A stretch of DNA of 31,764 bases, from assembly GCF_032854445.1 (NCBI RefSeq), contig NC_088303.1, positions 33,923,501 to 33,955,264 of the forward strand. Direction: 5' to 3'. The notes under the pieces are model-generated. The model had not been told where the DNA came from. It saw only the letters and a program-made list of their open reading frames with translations, and made no database searches. A program made the translations under genes and the position numbers. Source of the DNA: Liolophura sinensis. Its lineage: Eukaryota; Mollusca; Polyplacophora; Chitonida; Chitonidae. Of the stretch, positions 10,621 to 20,896 are shown one piece after another (the first letter of the stretch is position 1; each line of letters starts with the position of its first letter).

Positions 10621-12719
10621 TTTCACTTTTCGTTACACTCATAGTCGCCAAAGTGCTTTTGTCCTGAAAGGAAGGAATGCTCCTAGCAGCGGTATTTAAC
10701 TTTGATTGGAGGTTTCGGTAAAAAAGCTATTTTCATGGGGTGAATGGAGATCCTCTAATTAGCTAGTGCAGATTGATTCAGATTTGTACGAACGAAACTT
10801 TCAGTCTTGTTCAAAATTCAGTGGCCATTAAAGGCTGACCAGTTTTAGCAAATTATTGATTATGATCATACCAGGGAGGGACGTGCGTAATTAATCTAAT
10901 GGGCTAAAGAGAATATCTGCGTACATATGACTTTCCCCTTTTATAACTTTTTGACATTTTTGTAATGAAATGAAAACATTATGGCTTCTGTATGGCTACA
11001 TTAATCCTGACTTAAAATGGAAGAAATGTTTTACAGGTCTATGAAAGTCCTTGAATCTTTTCTTTGTGCCTTAGGCCTAAGTCTCCTTGCAGTCAGGTTT
11101 CTGAATTTGTTTCGCCATAAAAGAAGCTGTTGGAACAGTTGTTCATCTTCATTCTCAAAGAAATTTTTTTAGTTCTTTTTTAGTTGTTGAAGTCAGGATG
11201 TTTTCTAATTCTGTGAAGACTGTTTGCTTTCTGCTTCGTTGTCATGCTCTATTTGAATAAGGAAAATAAATTCATATGGCATGTCGTAAATTATTGTCAT
11301 ATGGTTCCAATATTGAAATATTTCCTTACAGTTTTTCCCTTCCAAGTTTTATTCAAATCCCTGCATGCAGCTGAATTAATTTTCCTTGGAGGGGTTTACA
11401 AACTATGTTCAGGGTTTGCAGGCATGGATATTAAAGAATGTGATGTTTTTATCAGTAAGCCATGGTTTAGAACATTTCTCCATTGGTCATGTGGAAATTG
11501 TCCAGTGAGTGATGCTGTGCCAATTTATGCTAGAAGAAACTGCAAGAGCTTCTTTATGCCGTGAATTCTTATGTCCGTTTTTGCAAATGGATTCTTTCTT
11601 GGTATTCTCTGGCATTTAATATCTTTCCTTTCAAATCTGGCTAAAAATTTGATGACCTCTTCATGCAGATATTTCAGTTTTTAAATTTCAGCGAGTCTTC
11701 ATCTTTTTGATTATTCATTTATATATGATCATGGAATGTCTATTACGGTTTCAGTCTTTACATGTATACAGGTATAAGCTACAGATGGTAGGAATACAAA
11801 AAAAACAAAGTGAATACAAGTATTTTTAATTTTTTGAGCAGTTATTTGCTGTGTTGTCATTGGGATGCAGAATATTAATGCATCTGAAGCAAAAAAAAAA
11901 ATGCATAACAACACAGTGAAATTTTGGAGGTTTGGAAGTGAAGCAGAGAGAGTTCTGTGAAGACATTTTGGTTTCAGACCGTACTTCCACAGCGTGTTTT
12001 AGCATCTGCGTAGGGTTTCCTTCCATTTTGGGATGGAAACCTGCCTAGAGCATCATTATTGTGAAGTACAATACCTAGCTCATAAAATACCGGTCAGAAT
12101 ATGATTTTTAACCATAAAATTTTAGTTTTGTTTGTAGAATTCGCACTCGTTCGCTTCATGGTACAAAATGGTTGCATTTTCAGTGATTCGGCCAGGCCCT
12201 GATTTAAAAAGATGTTTATCACGGGTAAAGTGACCAAGTCACTAAATTTGGGCCAACAATTTTTTTTTTTCGTACGGAAATGTGAAAATTCCTTTCCTCG
12301 GGAGACAACTGTTGCCGAACACAAACCACTGCACTGACATACAGAAATTAGGTTGACTATTACAGGTTTGCTTTCGCCGGGGTCAGAAAAAGGGTAAAAT
12401 AATAACTCATTTCACCCACTACTTTACAGCACATTCATCTTCACACACACCATGAATGTAGGTCATAAAAAGCTAACAATGGTATCATTTAAAACCTGAT
12501 GTTTTGCAGGCGATAGTCACAGTTAATTCTTTTGTCCTGTACTAAAGAATGCAATACAACTTCTAGTCACAAAGTTCTAAGAGATATCATTAAATACTTC
12601 TAAATTTTCTTTATGACCAGCAAAGAGTGTACTTGCATGTATTAGTGGCTGTAGTGTAACGCATATATCATCTTCCTGACAAGCTTTTATTTTTACGGAT
12701 GTGTTTATTCAAGTTGTGA
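10621..12719. other. Non-coding sequence, no supported gene
   Basis: No exon is supported. The 106-codon ORF at 11244-11564 has no recognisable domain, no splice context and a length expected by chance. A 9-bp inverted pair, GGGAGACAA at 12300-12308 and TTGTCTCCC at 12724-12732, could be the ends of a small non-autonomous element but is weak. TACATGTA lies at 11759-11766. Confidence 0.6.
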
Positions 12720-13340
12720 TAATTTGTCTCCCTTGGCGATTGGAGGCCTCAATTATATCATAGCAAGGTGTTACGAAGCTCATCTTACAGGTGTTTTATC
12801 TGATTGGGTAATTCATTTCCTCTGGTCAGAGCAAACATCCGTAGGGACTGAGCACCCAGAAATTACAGGCCAGACAATCACTGTTGTCACGGATAGGCCT
12901 GATAATTGAGTTAGGTTTTCTCTTGTCTTTATAGCGAACTATAATACACACTGCTCAATAGGTTTAAAGCTTTGTGCCAGTCACAGCCTCAAGTGTTACT
13001 GCTTGCGGAGCGATCGATTTATTTATAATTGGTGAATTGGTTATGTTTCTGGGTTTTACTTGCATATATAACCAACTGTCATCTGTGTTTTACAATAAAA
13101 GCTTTATGTACGCCATGCTTTCACATTTTTTGAACTTTATCCCGTCTGATTGATTGCTTGATTTAATTGATTGTTGAATTATGTTGCGACATATTGCTAC
13201 CTGAGCAGTTCATTTATTTGATGACCTTCTATAGGGAGTTAGCTGTCTGAGCTGTTTGATGGGCTACCCCAAATCGGGTTCGTTTTTAATGACCATGCAA
13301 TAGAAGGCCACTTGTTTATTATCCAGCCCCAGATGCCAGC
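12720..13340. promoter_or_regulatory. Candidate regulatory block with clustered homeodomain-type sites
   Basis: A single-copy block dense in homeodomain-like cores: CTCAATTAT at 12748-12756 with its inverted partner ATAATTGAG at 12902-12910, TATAATTGG and GAATTGG near 13025-13040, and TGATTGAT at 13147-13154, which matches the composite PBX-HOX type consensus, followed by TAATTGATTG at 13164-13173. Such clusters are typical of developmental enhancers, but AT-rich DNA also yields them by chance. A 61-codon ORF at 12724-12909 is not convincing as protein. Confidence 0.35.
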
Positions 13341-14425
13341 TACATATCCATGTATATGGCTTTGTGTTAGTCAGAATTACATGTAAGGTTTATCATATAG
13401 CTAGCAGGCAGTTAAGGTTTCATATTCCGCTGTGCCTGCTATGAAGGATATGTGTATCACTTTGTTTTTATTTCTGAATTAATTGTGGAGTTTAGGACGT
13501 GGAATGGCATGTGTATGAATTGAAGGACAAGAAAGCTTCTCTGTCTTGAAAGCTTAATTCTTTGGATGTAAAAATGGCTTTAAAGTACACTTTTCCTAAG
13601 GTTCCAGCGGTCGATCGATCAGTGTGGAAATCAAGTATCCTGCGGTGTTGTGACTTCGATGGTGATAGCTGTTAATACAGTTTTGTTGGGGTGAGAGCCT
13701 GAATTAGAGATGTTAAGCCGCTCCGATTTTTGTCCATTATGTTCATTTATGACGTCATTTCCAAATATTCTCTAGCACAGGGGGAAAAATTTGCATAAAT
13801 TAGAAGCGCTACTGTAAAGATATAAATAATAAATAAATATGCCTCAAAATAAAAATAAAAGATTCTTTTAGTTATGACAGGTTTCTTTATTTGTCCTTAA
13901 AAGCATATCCTTTAACAGTCATATGAAATCCCCAGTTGCGACAAACAAAACTTTATATCTGAATTGGACTCCCAGTACGTCTTCTTCAATTGGGGAAATC
14001 ATCAAGGCTGCTCATGTATGGCACAAAATTTAATGATGTGCAATGGTTTTCCATTATAGAATACCTTACATGTTGCTGCATGCATTGTTTATAAATGTAG
14101 GCATGGTCATAGTTTGACCTCTTAACTGTCGCACCTACATGAAGGTCAGACTTCATTTGTGTGAAAAACATTTGTTTATTTCAATCATTGGTCTTACCTC
14201 AGTCAGTTTAAGAGCTTTGGTTGCTTTGAAACTAGATATGGTTGAAATTTCCTTGGCAGTCGAGTTCAGCAAGTGAATTGCATTTCTTACTTCATTGTGT
14301 CATGATGGTCTTCGCTGGCTCATTTGGTTAAATTTTATAGCATTACAGCTTGTTCTTAATGGTACCAATTTAGTCAAGAATATAGGATTCTTGGTAATTG
14401 CTTTAAGTTTTAATCATTTGATTTG
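13341..14425. other. Non-coding sequence with a perfect CRE-type site
   Basis: There is no gene. Within a somewhat more GC-rich stretch at about 13560-13790 lie a CGATCGATC-type palindromic run near 13612-13620 and the full palindromic CRE core TGACGTCA at 13750-13757, the site bound by CREB/ATF-type bZIP factors. A polyadenylation-like AATAAA run follows at about 13826-13850 but no transcript is evident. Confidence 0.5.
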
Positions 14426-15400
14426 CAGATGACTCTCAATGTGCCTTGGCTTTTAGCTGAACGTTCAAGTTTTTCTCATTGGATTTGCATGACTCTTGAC
14501 CCGTCTCAGTTTTGAACTGAACGTTCAAGTTTTTCTCATTGGATTTGCATGACTCTTGACCAGCTATGGTTTTGAGGGTCCTGTATTATATGCCTCGATG
14601 CGCCCTGGCTATACGAGCTGAATGTTCAAGTTTTAGTCCTGGGGTCTGTATATATGACTCAATGCACCCTGGCTATATGAGCTTAATGTTCAAGTTTTAG
14701 TCCTGGGATCTGTATATATGACTCTATGAACCCTGGCTATATGAGCTGAATGTTCAAGATTTAATCCTGGAATCTGTATATATGCCTCAATGCACCCTGG
14801 CTATATGAGCTTAATGTTCAAGTTTTAGTCCTGGGATCTGTATATATGACTCTATGAACCCTGGCTATATGAGCTTAATGTTCAAGTTTTAGTCCTGGGA
14901 TCTGTATATATGACTCTATGAACCCTGGCTATATGAGCAGAATGTTCAAGTTTTAGTCCTGGGATCTGTATATATGACTCTATGAACACTGGCTATATGA
15001 GCAGAATGTTCAAGTTTTAGTCCTGGGATCTGTATATATGACTCTATGAACCCTGGCTATATGAGCAGAATGTTCAAGTTTTAATCCTGGGATCTGTATA
15101 TATGACTCTATGAACACTGGCTATATGAGCAGAATGTTCATGTTTTAATCCTTGGATCTGTATATATGCCTCGATGCGCCCTGGCTATATGAGCTTAATG
15201 TTCAAGTTTTAGTCCTGGGATCTGTATATATGACTCTGTGAACCCTGGCTATATGAGCTGAATGTTCAAGTTTTAATCCTGGGATCTGTATATATGACTC
15301 TGTGAACCCTGGCTGTATGAGCTTAATGTTCAAGTTTTAGTCCTGGGATTTGCACGTGACTCTAGATATGTCTTGCTTTTGAGCTGAATGTTTGTTTTTG
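14426..15400. repeat. 64-bp tandem array, about 12 regular copies plus older edge units
   Basis: Twelve copies with an exact 64-bp period; the anchor GGCTATATGAGC starts every 64 bases from 14607 to 15311 (atacgagc in the first, gtatgagc in the last). Each also holds 'gttcaagttttagtcctggg' and 'ctgtatatatgactc'. Sequence classes alternate: 'tatgaaccc', 'tatgaacac', 'aatgcaccc', 'gatgcgccc' and 'tgtgaaccc'. To the left (14426-14580) two older units repeat with a period near 60 and share 'gaacgttcaag' and 'ggatttgcatgactcttgac'. To the right a single decayed unit runs to about 15400. Stops occur in all frames, so it is not coding. Confidence 0.96.
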
Positions 15401-15544
15401 TAAGTACAGAAGGGGTGTCCTAATGACTCTTTAAGCTTATTTTGAGCAGCGTGAGTATCCACATTTTTAGAAACAGTATGATTATACTCTTTATTGTTGT
15501 TCATAATGGTAATCTCCCTGTTTTGGATAGAGGATGTCTTTCAC

Positions 15545-15566
15545 ATATATATATATATATATATAT
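15545..15566. repeat. (AT)11 microsatellite
   Basis: A 22-nt perfect alternating AT tract. It is likely to vary in length between individuals. Confidence 0.95.
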
Positions 15567-15860
15567 CATTATACCTTTCTTTTGAGCTGAATATCCAAGC
15601 TATATCTGAAGATAGCCAGACTGCATTAGTACACAGTAAACCACTGACCACTTTGGCTAGTTAGAGCTAATAAACTTTCCCACATACATCACACAGACTT
15701 GCTTGCACATCATGGTTGATGGAGAACAGTTGGTCTGGCTTCGGTGAAAGTACATGGATATTATGAGACTATGCCGCAGAGCATTGTTGACGGCTTTGAC
15801 CAGCAAGATCTTCGAACAGAGCTAGGGAAATAGATATTGACTGTCCAAGGCCAGGATTGA

Positions 15861-15940
15861 ATCAGCATCTGGTGTAATAGCGGTTATAGGAAACTGACCA
15901 ATCAGCATCTGGTGTACTAGCAGTTAGAGGAAACATTACT
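15861..15940. repeat. 40-bp direct tandem duplication (two copies)
   Basis: Two head-to-tail 40-bp copies start at 15861 and 15901, both opening with atcagcatctggtgta. They differ at a few positions (aatagcggttata versus ctagcagttagag) and their last few bases have diverged. A simple replication-slippage duplication. Confidence 0.85.
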
Positions 15941-16919
15941 ATACAATAATGGCTCCTCACCCTCATTTTCAACGGACAGTACCACAACATCGGTTTTATT
16001 TGCGAAAAGTCTAGCACTGTTAACGCAACATCCGTCAGGTTTGATGTGAAAATAATCAGGTGACAGATGAGATGTTCCACCTGATCAAATTAGACTTAGG
16101 TGAGAGAGAAAAACTCTGCAGTGTAAAGGGGTTGCTTTGTTCAAGGCTCTGGTGATGTGCCAGATCAAAGGCTTTGAAAAATGATACCCCTTTTTTTGCA
16201 CAAGGGTGGTTAATTATTGCCATCTTGTTGTGTCTCTCAGTTTCTGGAAAGGTACACTGAGTAGCAGTCTTTTCAGTGATTGATTGATAAATCATGCATC
16301 AAAACTGTATACACAAACCTGCCTCATTGGGAAAATCAAGGTCTAGCTTTGTCGTGTGTGAATGATACAAATAATTTGGGTTCAGGCAGTGTAAAATACC
16401 ATCGTTTATTTCTTGTGAGTTATTTTTAGTAATTCCCCAACCCTTTCCCCAGTATACTTGCATGGGGAGGATTATACGTTTGCACCTTTAATAGCTATGT
16501 ATATTAGGCAAAATTTTGAATTTGATTTCAAAACAGTTTGTTGTATTTAATTGAAACTTGGTACATGCGTTACTGTCTTCAACATGATAATTATTTTGCA
16601 GTTTCTATCCATGTTTGACAAAATTTTTTGCTGTTTTTGGTCCACTTTTGGACAGTTTTTCAGACCTTTTTTTCAGAATTGTTCATTATATGGAGTTCAA
16701 ACCTGATATATGTATGATATGGCTTTGTCATGACAAGTTACAGTTCAAGTCAGAGTGTTAAAACACAACTAAAGAAGCAACAATTGGAAAGCGGAAACAA
16801 TTTCTAACATATATAGCTTGAAAAGATCCTTTAAGAGACATTTACACATGCATGCCTGCTTCCAGTGGGGAACCATTCTGTCTGAAACAATTCATGATCA
16901 AGCTGTGTACATGTACAAT

Positions 16920-16979
16920 CTGTTCGTGATATTTCTGCTCTGTTCGTGATATTTCCGGTCAGTTCGTGATATTGGCTGT
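16920..16979. repeat. 20-bp tandem repeat, three copies
   Basis: Three copies of a 20-bp unit centred on 'gttcgtgatatt' start at 16920, 16940 and 16960. The third copy is the most diverged. It is a candidate for a very young minisatellite seed. Confidence 0.85.
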
Positions 16980-17305
16980 AATGATTTGTCGGCAAACGGG
17001 TAACTCATTGTACACATAATTTATGATATCAATTCACTGTAAGAAAACAATCATGGTCTATTCAACTTGGACCCAAGCTGCCATTATGCGGGAAAAAATA
17101 TGCAATAGGCATGGTAGTTTGCCAGTGGGGGTTGCATGCATGTATTCCACACCCATTACACCATGCAGTCAGACAGAAGAAAATTTGTCTGAAAAGGGGC
17201 ATTTTTAGAGGCAAATAAATGCTCTAAAACACTACTTTTTGAGTCAAAACTTATTGGCTTCTCCAGTAGGATATCATCCTACCTTCAACCCAACGCCCTC
17301 CCCCT

Positions 17306-17326
17306 CCCCCCCCCCCCCCCCCCCCC
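17306..17326. repeat. 21-nt poly(C) tract
   Basis: Twenty-one uninterrupted C bases in a longer C-rich stretch (about 17288-17332). The complementary strand is poly(G), able to form a G-quadruplex, and the C strand can form an i-motif. Long homopolymers are error-prone in sequencing, so the exact length is uncertain. Confidence 0.9.
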
Positions 17327-18734
17327 ACCTCTAAAGCTTTCTAAGATCGACAGATTTCTTAGAATCAGGCCAGGTACAACTTGTTAACGGTCATTCACTG
17401 TAAATGTGGTGTAATGTGTCAACTTAAAGTATGTGCCTGATGTTATCTTTCAGGAGGATAAAATCAGTGTTAGATTCAGGAATTTTTGAAGAGGCCTATA
17501 TTCATTTAATTCATTCAAAATGAAACAAATATCGTATGAAAAAAAAATATGTATTAGGCATACATGCATTTAAAGTGAATAGGCCAACTGTAGCTTGGAA
17601 ATGTGTACATATAACATTTCTTTTTTTATAACAGTAAAAATCAGTTTGAAAGTGCAAGGCCATCAAACTTGTATTTCTAAATGCAGAACTTCCTTTGATT
17701 TTGTACAAATTTTGGCCATTTCATGGACAATTAAACTAGACCCTGTGTCCAACTTTGGAAGTTCTGTATAGTTTTCCAATGTCTCACGTTACTTCCCTCT
17801 GTGTAGCAGCTGGCTTATACATGCAGTTTATTTTTAAATTCCATTGTTGAGTTAATTTTTTTTTTTTTAATAAATAAGTAATATGGCTTAACACGACATT
17901 GGCAGATTTGCAGAACTTACTGAGATATGTGCATGTAAGATATATATAAATGGCCTCTTACCTGTATAATAGAGGCTTTGACCTCTATGTGACCTTGAAC
18001 TCTGACCATGTGCATGTGAATGCTTTCTGCAATACTAGCTAATTGTGTTTCTAGAAAATTGTCTTGTTGAGTCAAATCAGGAGAGAGTGCTTGTTTTGGT
18101 CTCAATGTAGGAGCTTTTTAATTCCGCAGAATAACTTGAGGGGCCCTCAGGAACTCGATCACGGATATTCTGTTCACCAAATCACCTCCCAGGAGTCTCG
18201 ACCCAGTTGAAATGAGTTAAGAGCCTTGATGAGATGAGTAAGTTGGAACTGCCAGCTGTATCATGTTGTTTTTAGAGCGTCACTGATCAGTTAGCTTGAG
18301 AAAACTCAGCTACGGCGGCTGCTGGTACTGCTGTGACACATTGATTAAGTTAGCCAGTTTGAGGTCACAAGTGACGACTTCATTATTAGCCAGTTGAGGG
18401 TTTAACGGACATCAAACAGAACACTGACAGCCGCAGAGATATTACTGTCTCAGTGGTCAGAGTATGAAACAAGCAAGAAGTGGTCATGTTAGAAACAGCA
18501 TCACTAATCCTATATATATATGTTGTGTTTCTCTCCATGTCTATATATACATATTTATTGATCTGACTGCAGTTTATGTACAGGTGTTTCTCTGATACAA
18601 TTTCTCTGTTGTCAGTGTCAGAATTGAGATGCATGAATGTAAGCATAATCTCAATAGTTACCATGTTTTGCTGTGATGATTGAAGCAGGTTTACAAAGCG
18701 ATGTATGCAGGAGGGTGAAAGGGGAAAAGAGGCT
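17327..18734. other. Non-coding sequence with a candidate regulatory block at 18050-18420
   Basis: No gene is supported. The part at about 18050-18420 is richer in GC and CpG than the rest and includes an AGGTCA half-site overlapping the dyad GTCAC-AA-GTGAC at 18364-18375, a form bound by nuclear receptors or bZIP factors. It could be a conserved non-coding element. The sequence alone does not show activity. Confidence 0.4.
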
Positions 18735-18758
18735 GGGTGGGTGGGTGGGTGGTGGGGG
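18735..18758 (+). repeat. (GGGT)n tract with a G-quadruplex motif
   Basis: Four G3 runs separated by single T bases (18735-18749), followed by GG and G5 runs to 18758. GGGTGGGTGGGTGGG is the classic single-nucleotide-loop motif that forms a very stable parallel G-quadruplex in vitro. No promoter or transcript is visible nearby, so any role is unknown. Confidence 0.9.
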
Positions 18759-18951
18759 TGTAAATGTATAGGTCACGTTAAAATTCATAGTTTGTTTTAC
18801 TTCATCTTTAATACAATACGGATTATAAAAAATACGCCTGTGTCAGCATATTTCAGCTTAAATGGGAATATGTAAGTATACTAGAATTGTGGGTTAATTG
18901 GCTTTGCCTAGCAGGAACAAAAAATTCTGACACCTATGAAATTATGACATT

Positions 18952-19036
18952 AATATGACCACACCCAGCCCCCAATATGACCACACCCAGCCCCCAATAT
19001 GACCACACCCAACCCCCAATATGACCACACCCAGCC
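18952..19036. repeat. 22-bp tandem repeat, about four copies
   Basis: Copies start at 18952, 18974, 18996 and 19018, each with 'aatatgaccacacccag' followed by a C-rich end. They are nearly identical, so the repeat is young. It is a third independent 22-bp period in the window. Confidence 0.95.
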
Positions 19037-19258
19037 TCCACCCATTCTCCATCATTCATCCCATTCAACTTATTCCATTTATTCACTGTATCTGATGCGT
19101 GTAGTGCTTGCCGTCATGTAAGGTGATAGTAGGTGATTTGTTAAAAACCTGTATACATGTTTATCTAATATAGTTCTCACTGGCTATGGATGTATATGCA
19201 AATATTGGTTTTATTATTGTTTTATGATATCCGTTATTAAAAAATATAGTGTTCATGA

Positions 19259-19319
19259 TTTTTTTTTCTGTGTTTTTTTTATTTTTTTTTTTTTTTTTGG
19301 GGGGTTGTTGCTTTTTTTT
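19259..19319. repeat. T-rich low-complexity tract with a G6 run
   Basis: Several T runs of 7 to about 17 bases interrupted by ctgtg, a and a G6 block. The minus-strand lysine-rich ORF across it (19161-19355) is a translation artefact. Confidence 0.85.
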
Positions 19320-19389
19320 GTGACAGGTTTTACTATATAACAAGGGATATGCCAATTTTCTCTAATTATTATGTATTTGTTAAGGCTGG

Positions 19390-20200
19390 ATAGGACTTTC
19401 CAGGGAGAAAATTAAGCTTTATGGGCCCAAGCAAAGGTCTTTATTCATCAGAAGTTACAAGTTTCCCTCTGGTCTCAAAGGAGAGAGAAGAATCCAAAGC
19501 TGAGGGAAAAATGAATTTTCAATTCCTGTCAGCCCCATGCTAAGAGCGTTCTCGATCTTTCCAGTGAAAAGAGATTGCATGCTATCGAACTAAAAGCCAG
19601 AGGGATATAGGTGCAGGGTTTAAACACCTCCAAACTGTTAAATGTACTTTCCTGCCAACAACTGTCACTTTGTATTACGGGTGGCACAATCAGGAAAGAT
19701 CGGCTGGCCGGGTACTAAGTCTCCACTGCTATACAGAAGCCGATCCACAGGTTACAGAGGTTCGCAGCCTAATCTACTTTACGGAGAGCTAAACCCTGAT
19801 CTGTCAGCTGTGTGATATTCGGTTACTACGCCTGCCCTCTTTGTTTGTGGAATTAATCGCATTGGTTAAAGCTGCAGCCTCTTTCTGATTGAAACACACA
19901 ATCCTCACCTCCTCCCGACACACCTTTCTCGCGTTACCATTGCTTAGGCCTTTCGGCTGTTTTGACAATTGGTTGAATTTATCCCTTCTTCCTGACGGTC
20001 AACTCATTGTCGCGACTAGCTCACAAGATCCACCTTTGTTGTTTAGCTCCACTGAACCAAAAGTACTGACAAAATGGTGATCGAAGACAGAATTTATTCT
20101 CTCCACCTCCCCCCTACACACCTTCTTCCATATTGATCCTGGTCTGTCTTCATTGTTGAGTTCATCTGAACCAGAAGTAGGAAGTAGTTACAAAATGTTC
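19390..20200. promoter_or_regulatory. Candidate regulatory block with an old internal duplication
   Basis: The longest stretch of single-copy, higher-GC, CpG-containing sequence in the window. It has Hox/Cdx-like 'ctttatgggccc' (about 19419-19430), CTTTGTT-type SOX-like sites (about 19840 and 20033) and TGACAATTGG (about 19962-19971). Part is duplicated in decayed form: 'cacctcctcccgacacacctt' near 19906 resembles the sequence near 20103, and the 'ctgaaccaaaagtact' part near 20051 resembles the sequence near 20165. No reading frame is convincing (63-codon ORF at 19889-20080, no domain). The regulatory reading is inferred from composition and motifs only. Confidence 0.33.
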
Positions 20201-20640
20201 TAATTATTCTTGGCATTCGTTTCATTCGGTTTTAATTTCATAACCAATGAAATGTAATCGTAATACCCAGAGAGTCAGCATCCAGTGTCCAATAACTGAA
20301 AGTAATAAATACACCATACGGTAAAATGTTAGGGTTGCGTTCTTAAAAAGTATTGTATTGAGGTCAGGTTTTGCAATATTTGTTCCATCGTTTATGTCTT
20401 ACGTACATATTAATTACCATAAATTATAAAATTCATGAATCATAGCTTTGTTTAGGTAAATGTTAGAGGTATTACTGAAAAAAGCACTGCAGGTACTGAG
20501 CTGAAGTTTTGCAGACATGTAAAGCACAATTACATGAGGGAGACCTTCTGTCATTAATACATTGCATGTGTATGAATTACTGTATATTGCAAAATTCATT
20601 TTCTTCACGACACTTTTGTGTGTATCAATATACCCATGTT
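20201..20640. other. AT-rich non-coding sequence, no gene seen
   Basis: I see no coding or repeat signal. It ends at the target-site duplication of the minus-strand SINE. Confidence 0.65.
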
Positions 20641-20655
20641 AAGTTTAAATATTTA

Positions 20656-20882
20656 TGTATTTATTTAATTATTGGATTGGTGTTTACGCCGTACTCAAGA
20701 ATATTTCACTTATACAACAGCAGCCAGCATTATGGTGGGTGGAAACCGGGAAGAGCCAGGGGGAAACCCACGGACCATCCGTAGGTTGCTCGATAGACCT
20801 TCCCATGTACAGCCGGAGAGGAAGCCAGCATGAGCTGGACTTGAACTCACAGCACGCTAACCAACTGAGCCATGGAGGCCCC
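20656..20882 (-). mobile_element. SINE copy 4, minus strand, with a shortened tRNA-related head
   Basis: A 227-bp SINE on the minus strand, with its (AAAT)-like tail at the left and its gggcctcca head at the right. Flanks are an imperfect target-site duplication: aagtttaaatattta at 20641-20655 and the same sequence lacking one T at 20883-20896. It keeps A box TGGCTCAGTTGG and B box AGTTCAAGTCC, but only about 13 nt lie between them, against 57 in the full-length copy at 5081-5353, so about 44 nt are missing between 'gcgtgct' and 'gtgag'. That spacing is too short for normal TFIIIC binding. Its 'ggtttccacccacc' wording groups it with the copies at 23266-23386 and 30808-30946. Confidence 0.93.
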
Positions 20883-20896
20883 AAGTTAAATATTTA

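Larger units (their letters stand above)
15567..17305. other. Non-coding sequence with two small local duplications
   Basis: No gene is supported. It contains the 40-bp direct duplication at 15861-15940 and the three-copy 20-bp repeat at 16920-16979, listed separately. Short minus-strand ORFs at 15862-16295 have no domain and partly cover the duplication. Confidence 0.6.

Noticed and set aside
11244-11564. 106-codon ORF as a gene
   Set aside because: It has no recognisable motif and no splice context, and its codon composition looks like the surrounding AT-rich DNA.
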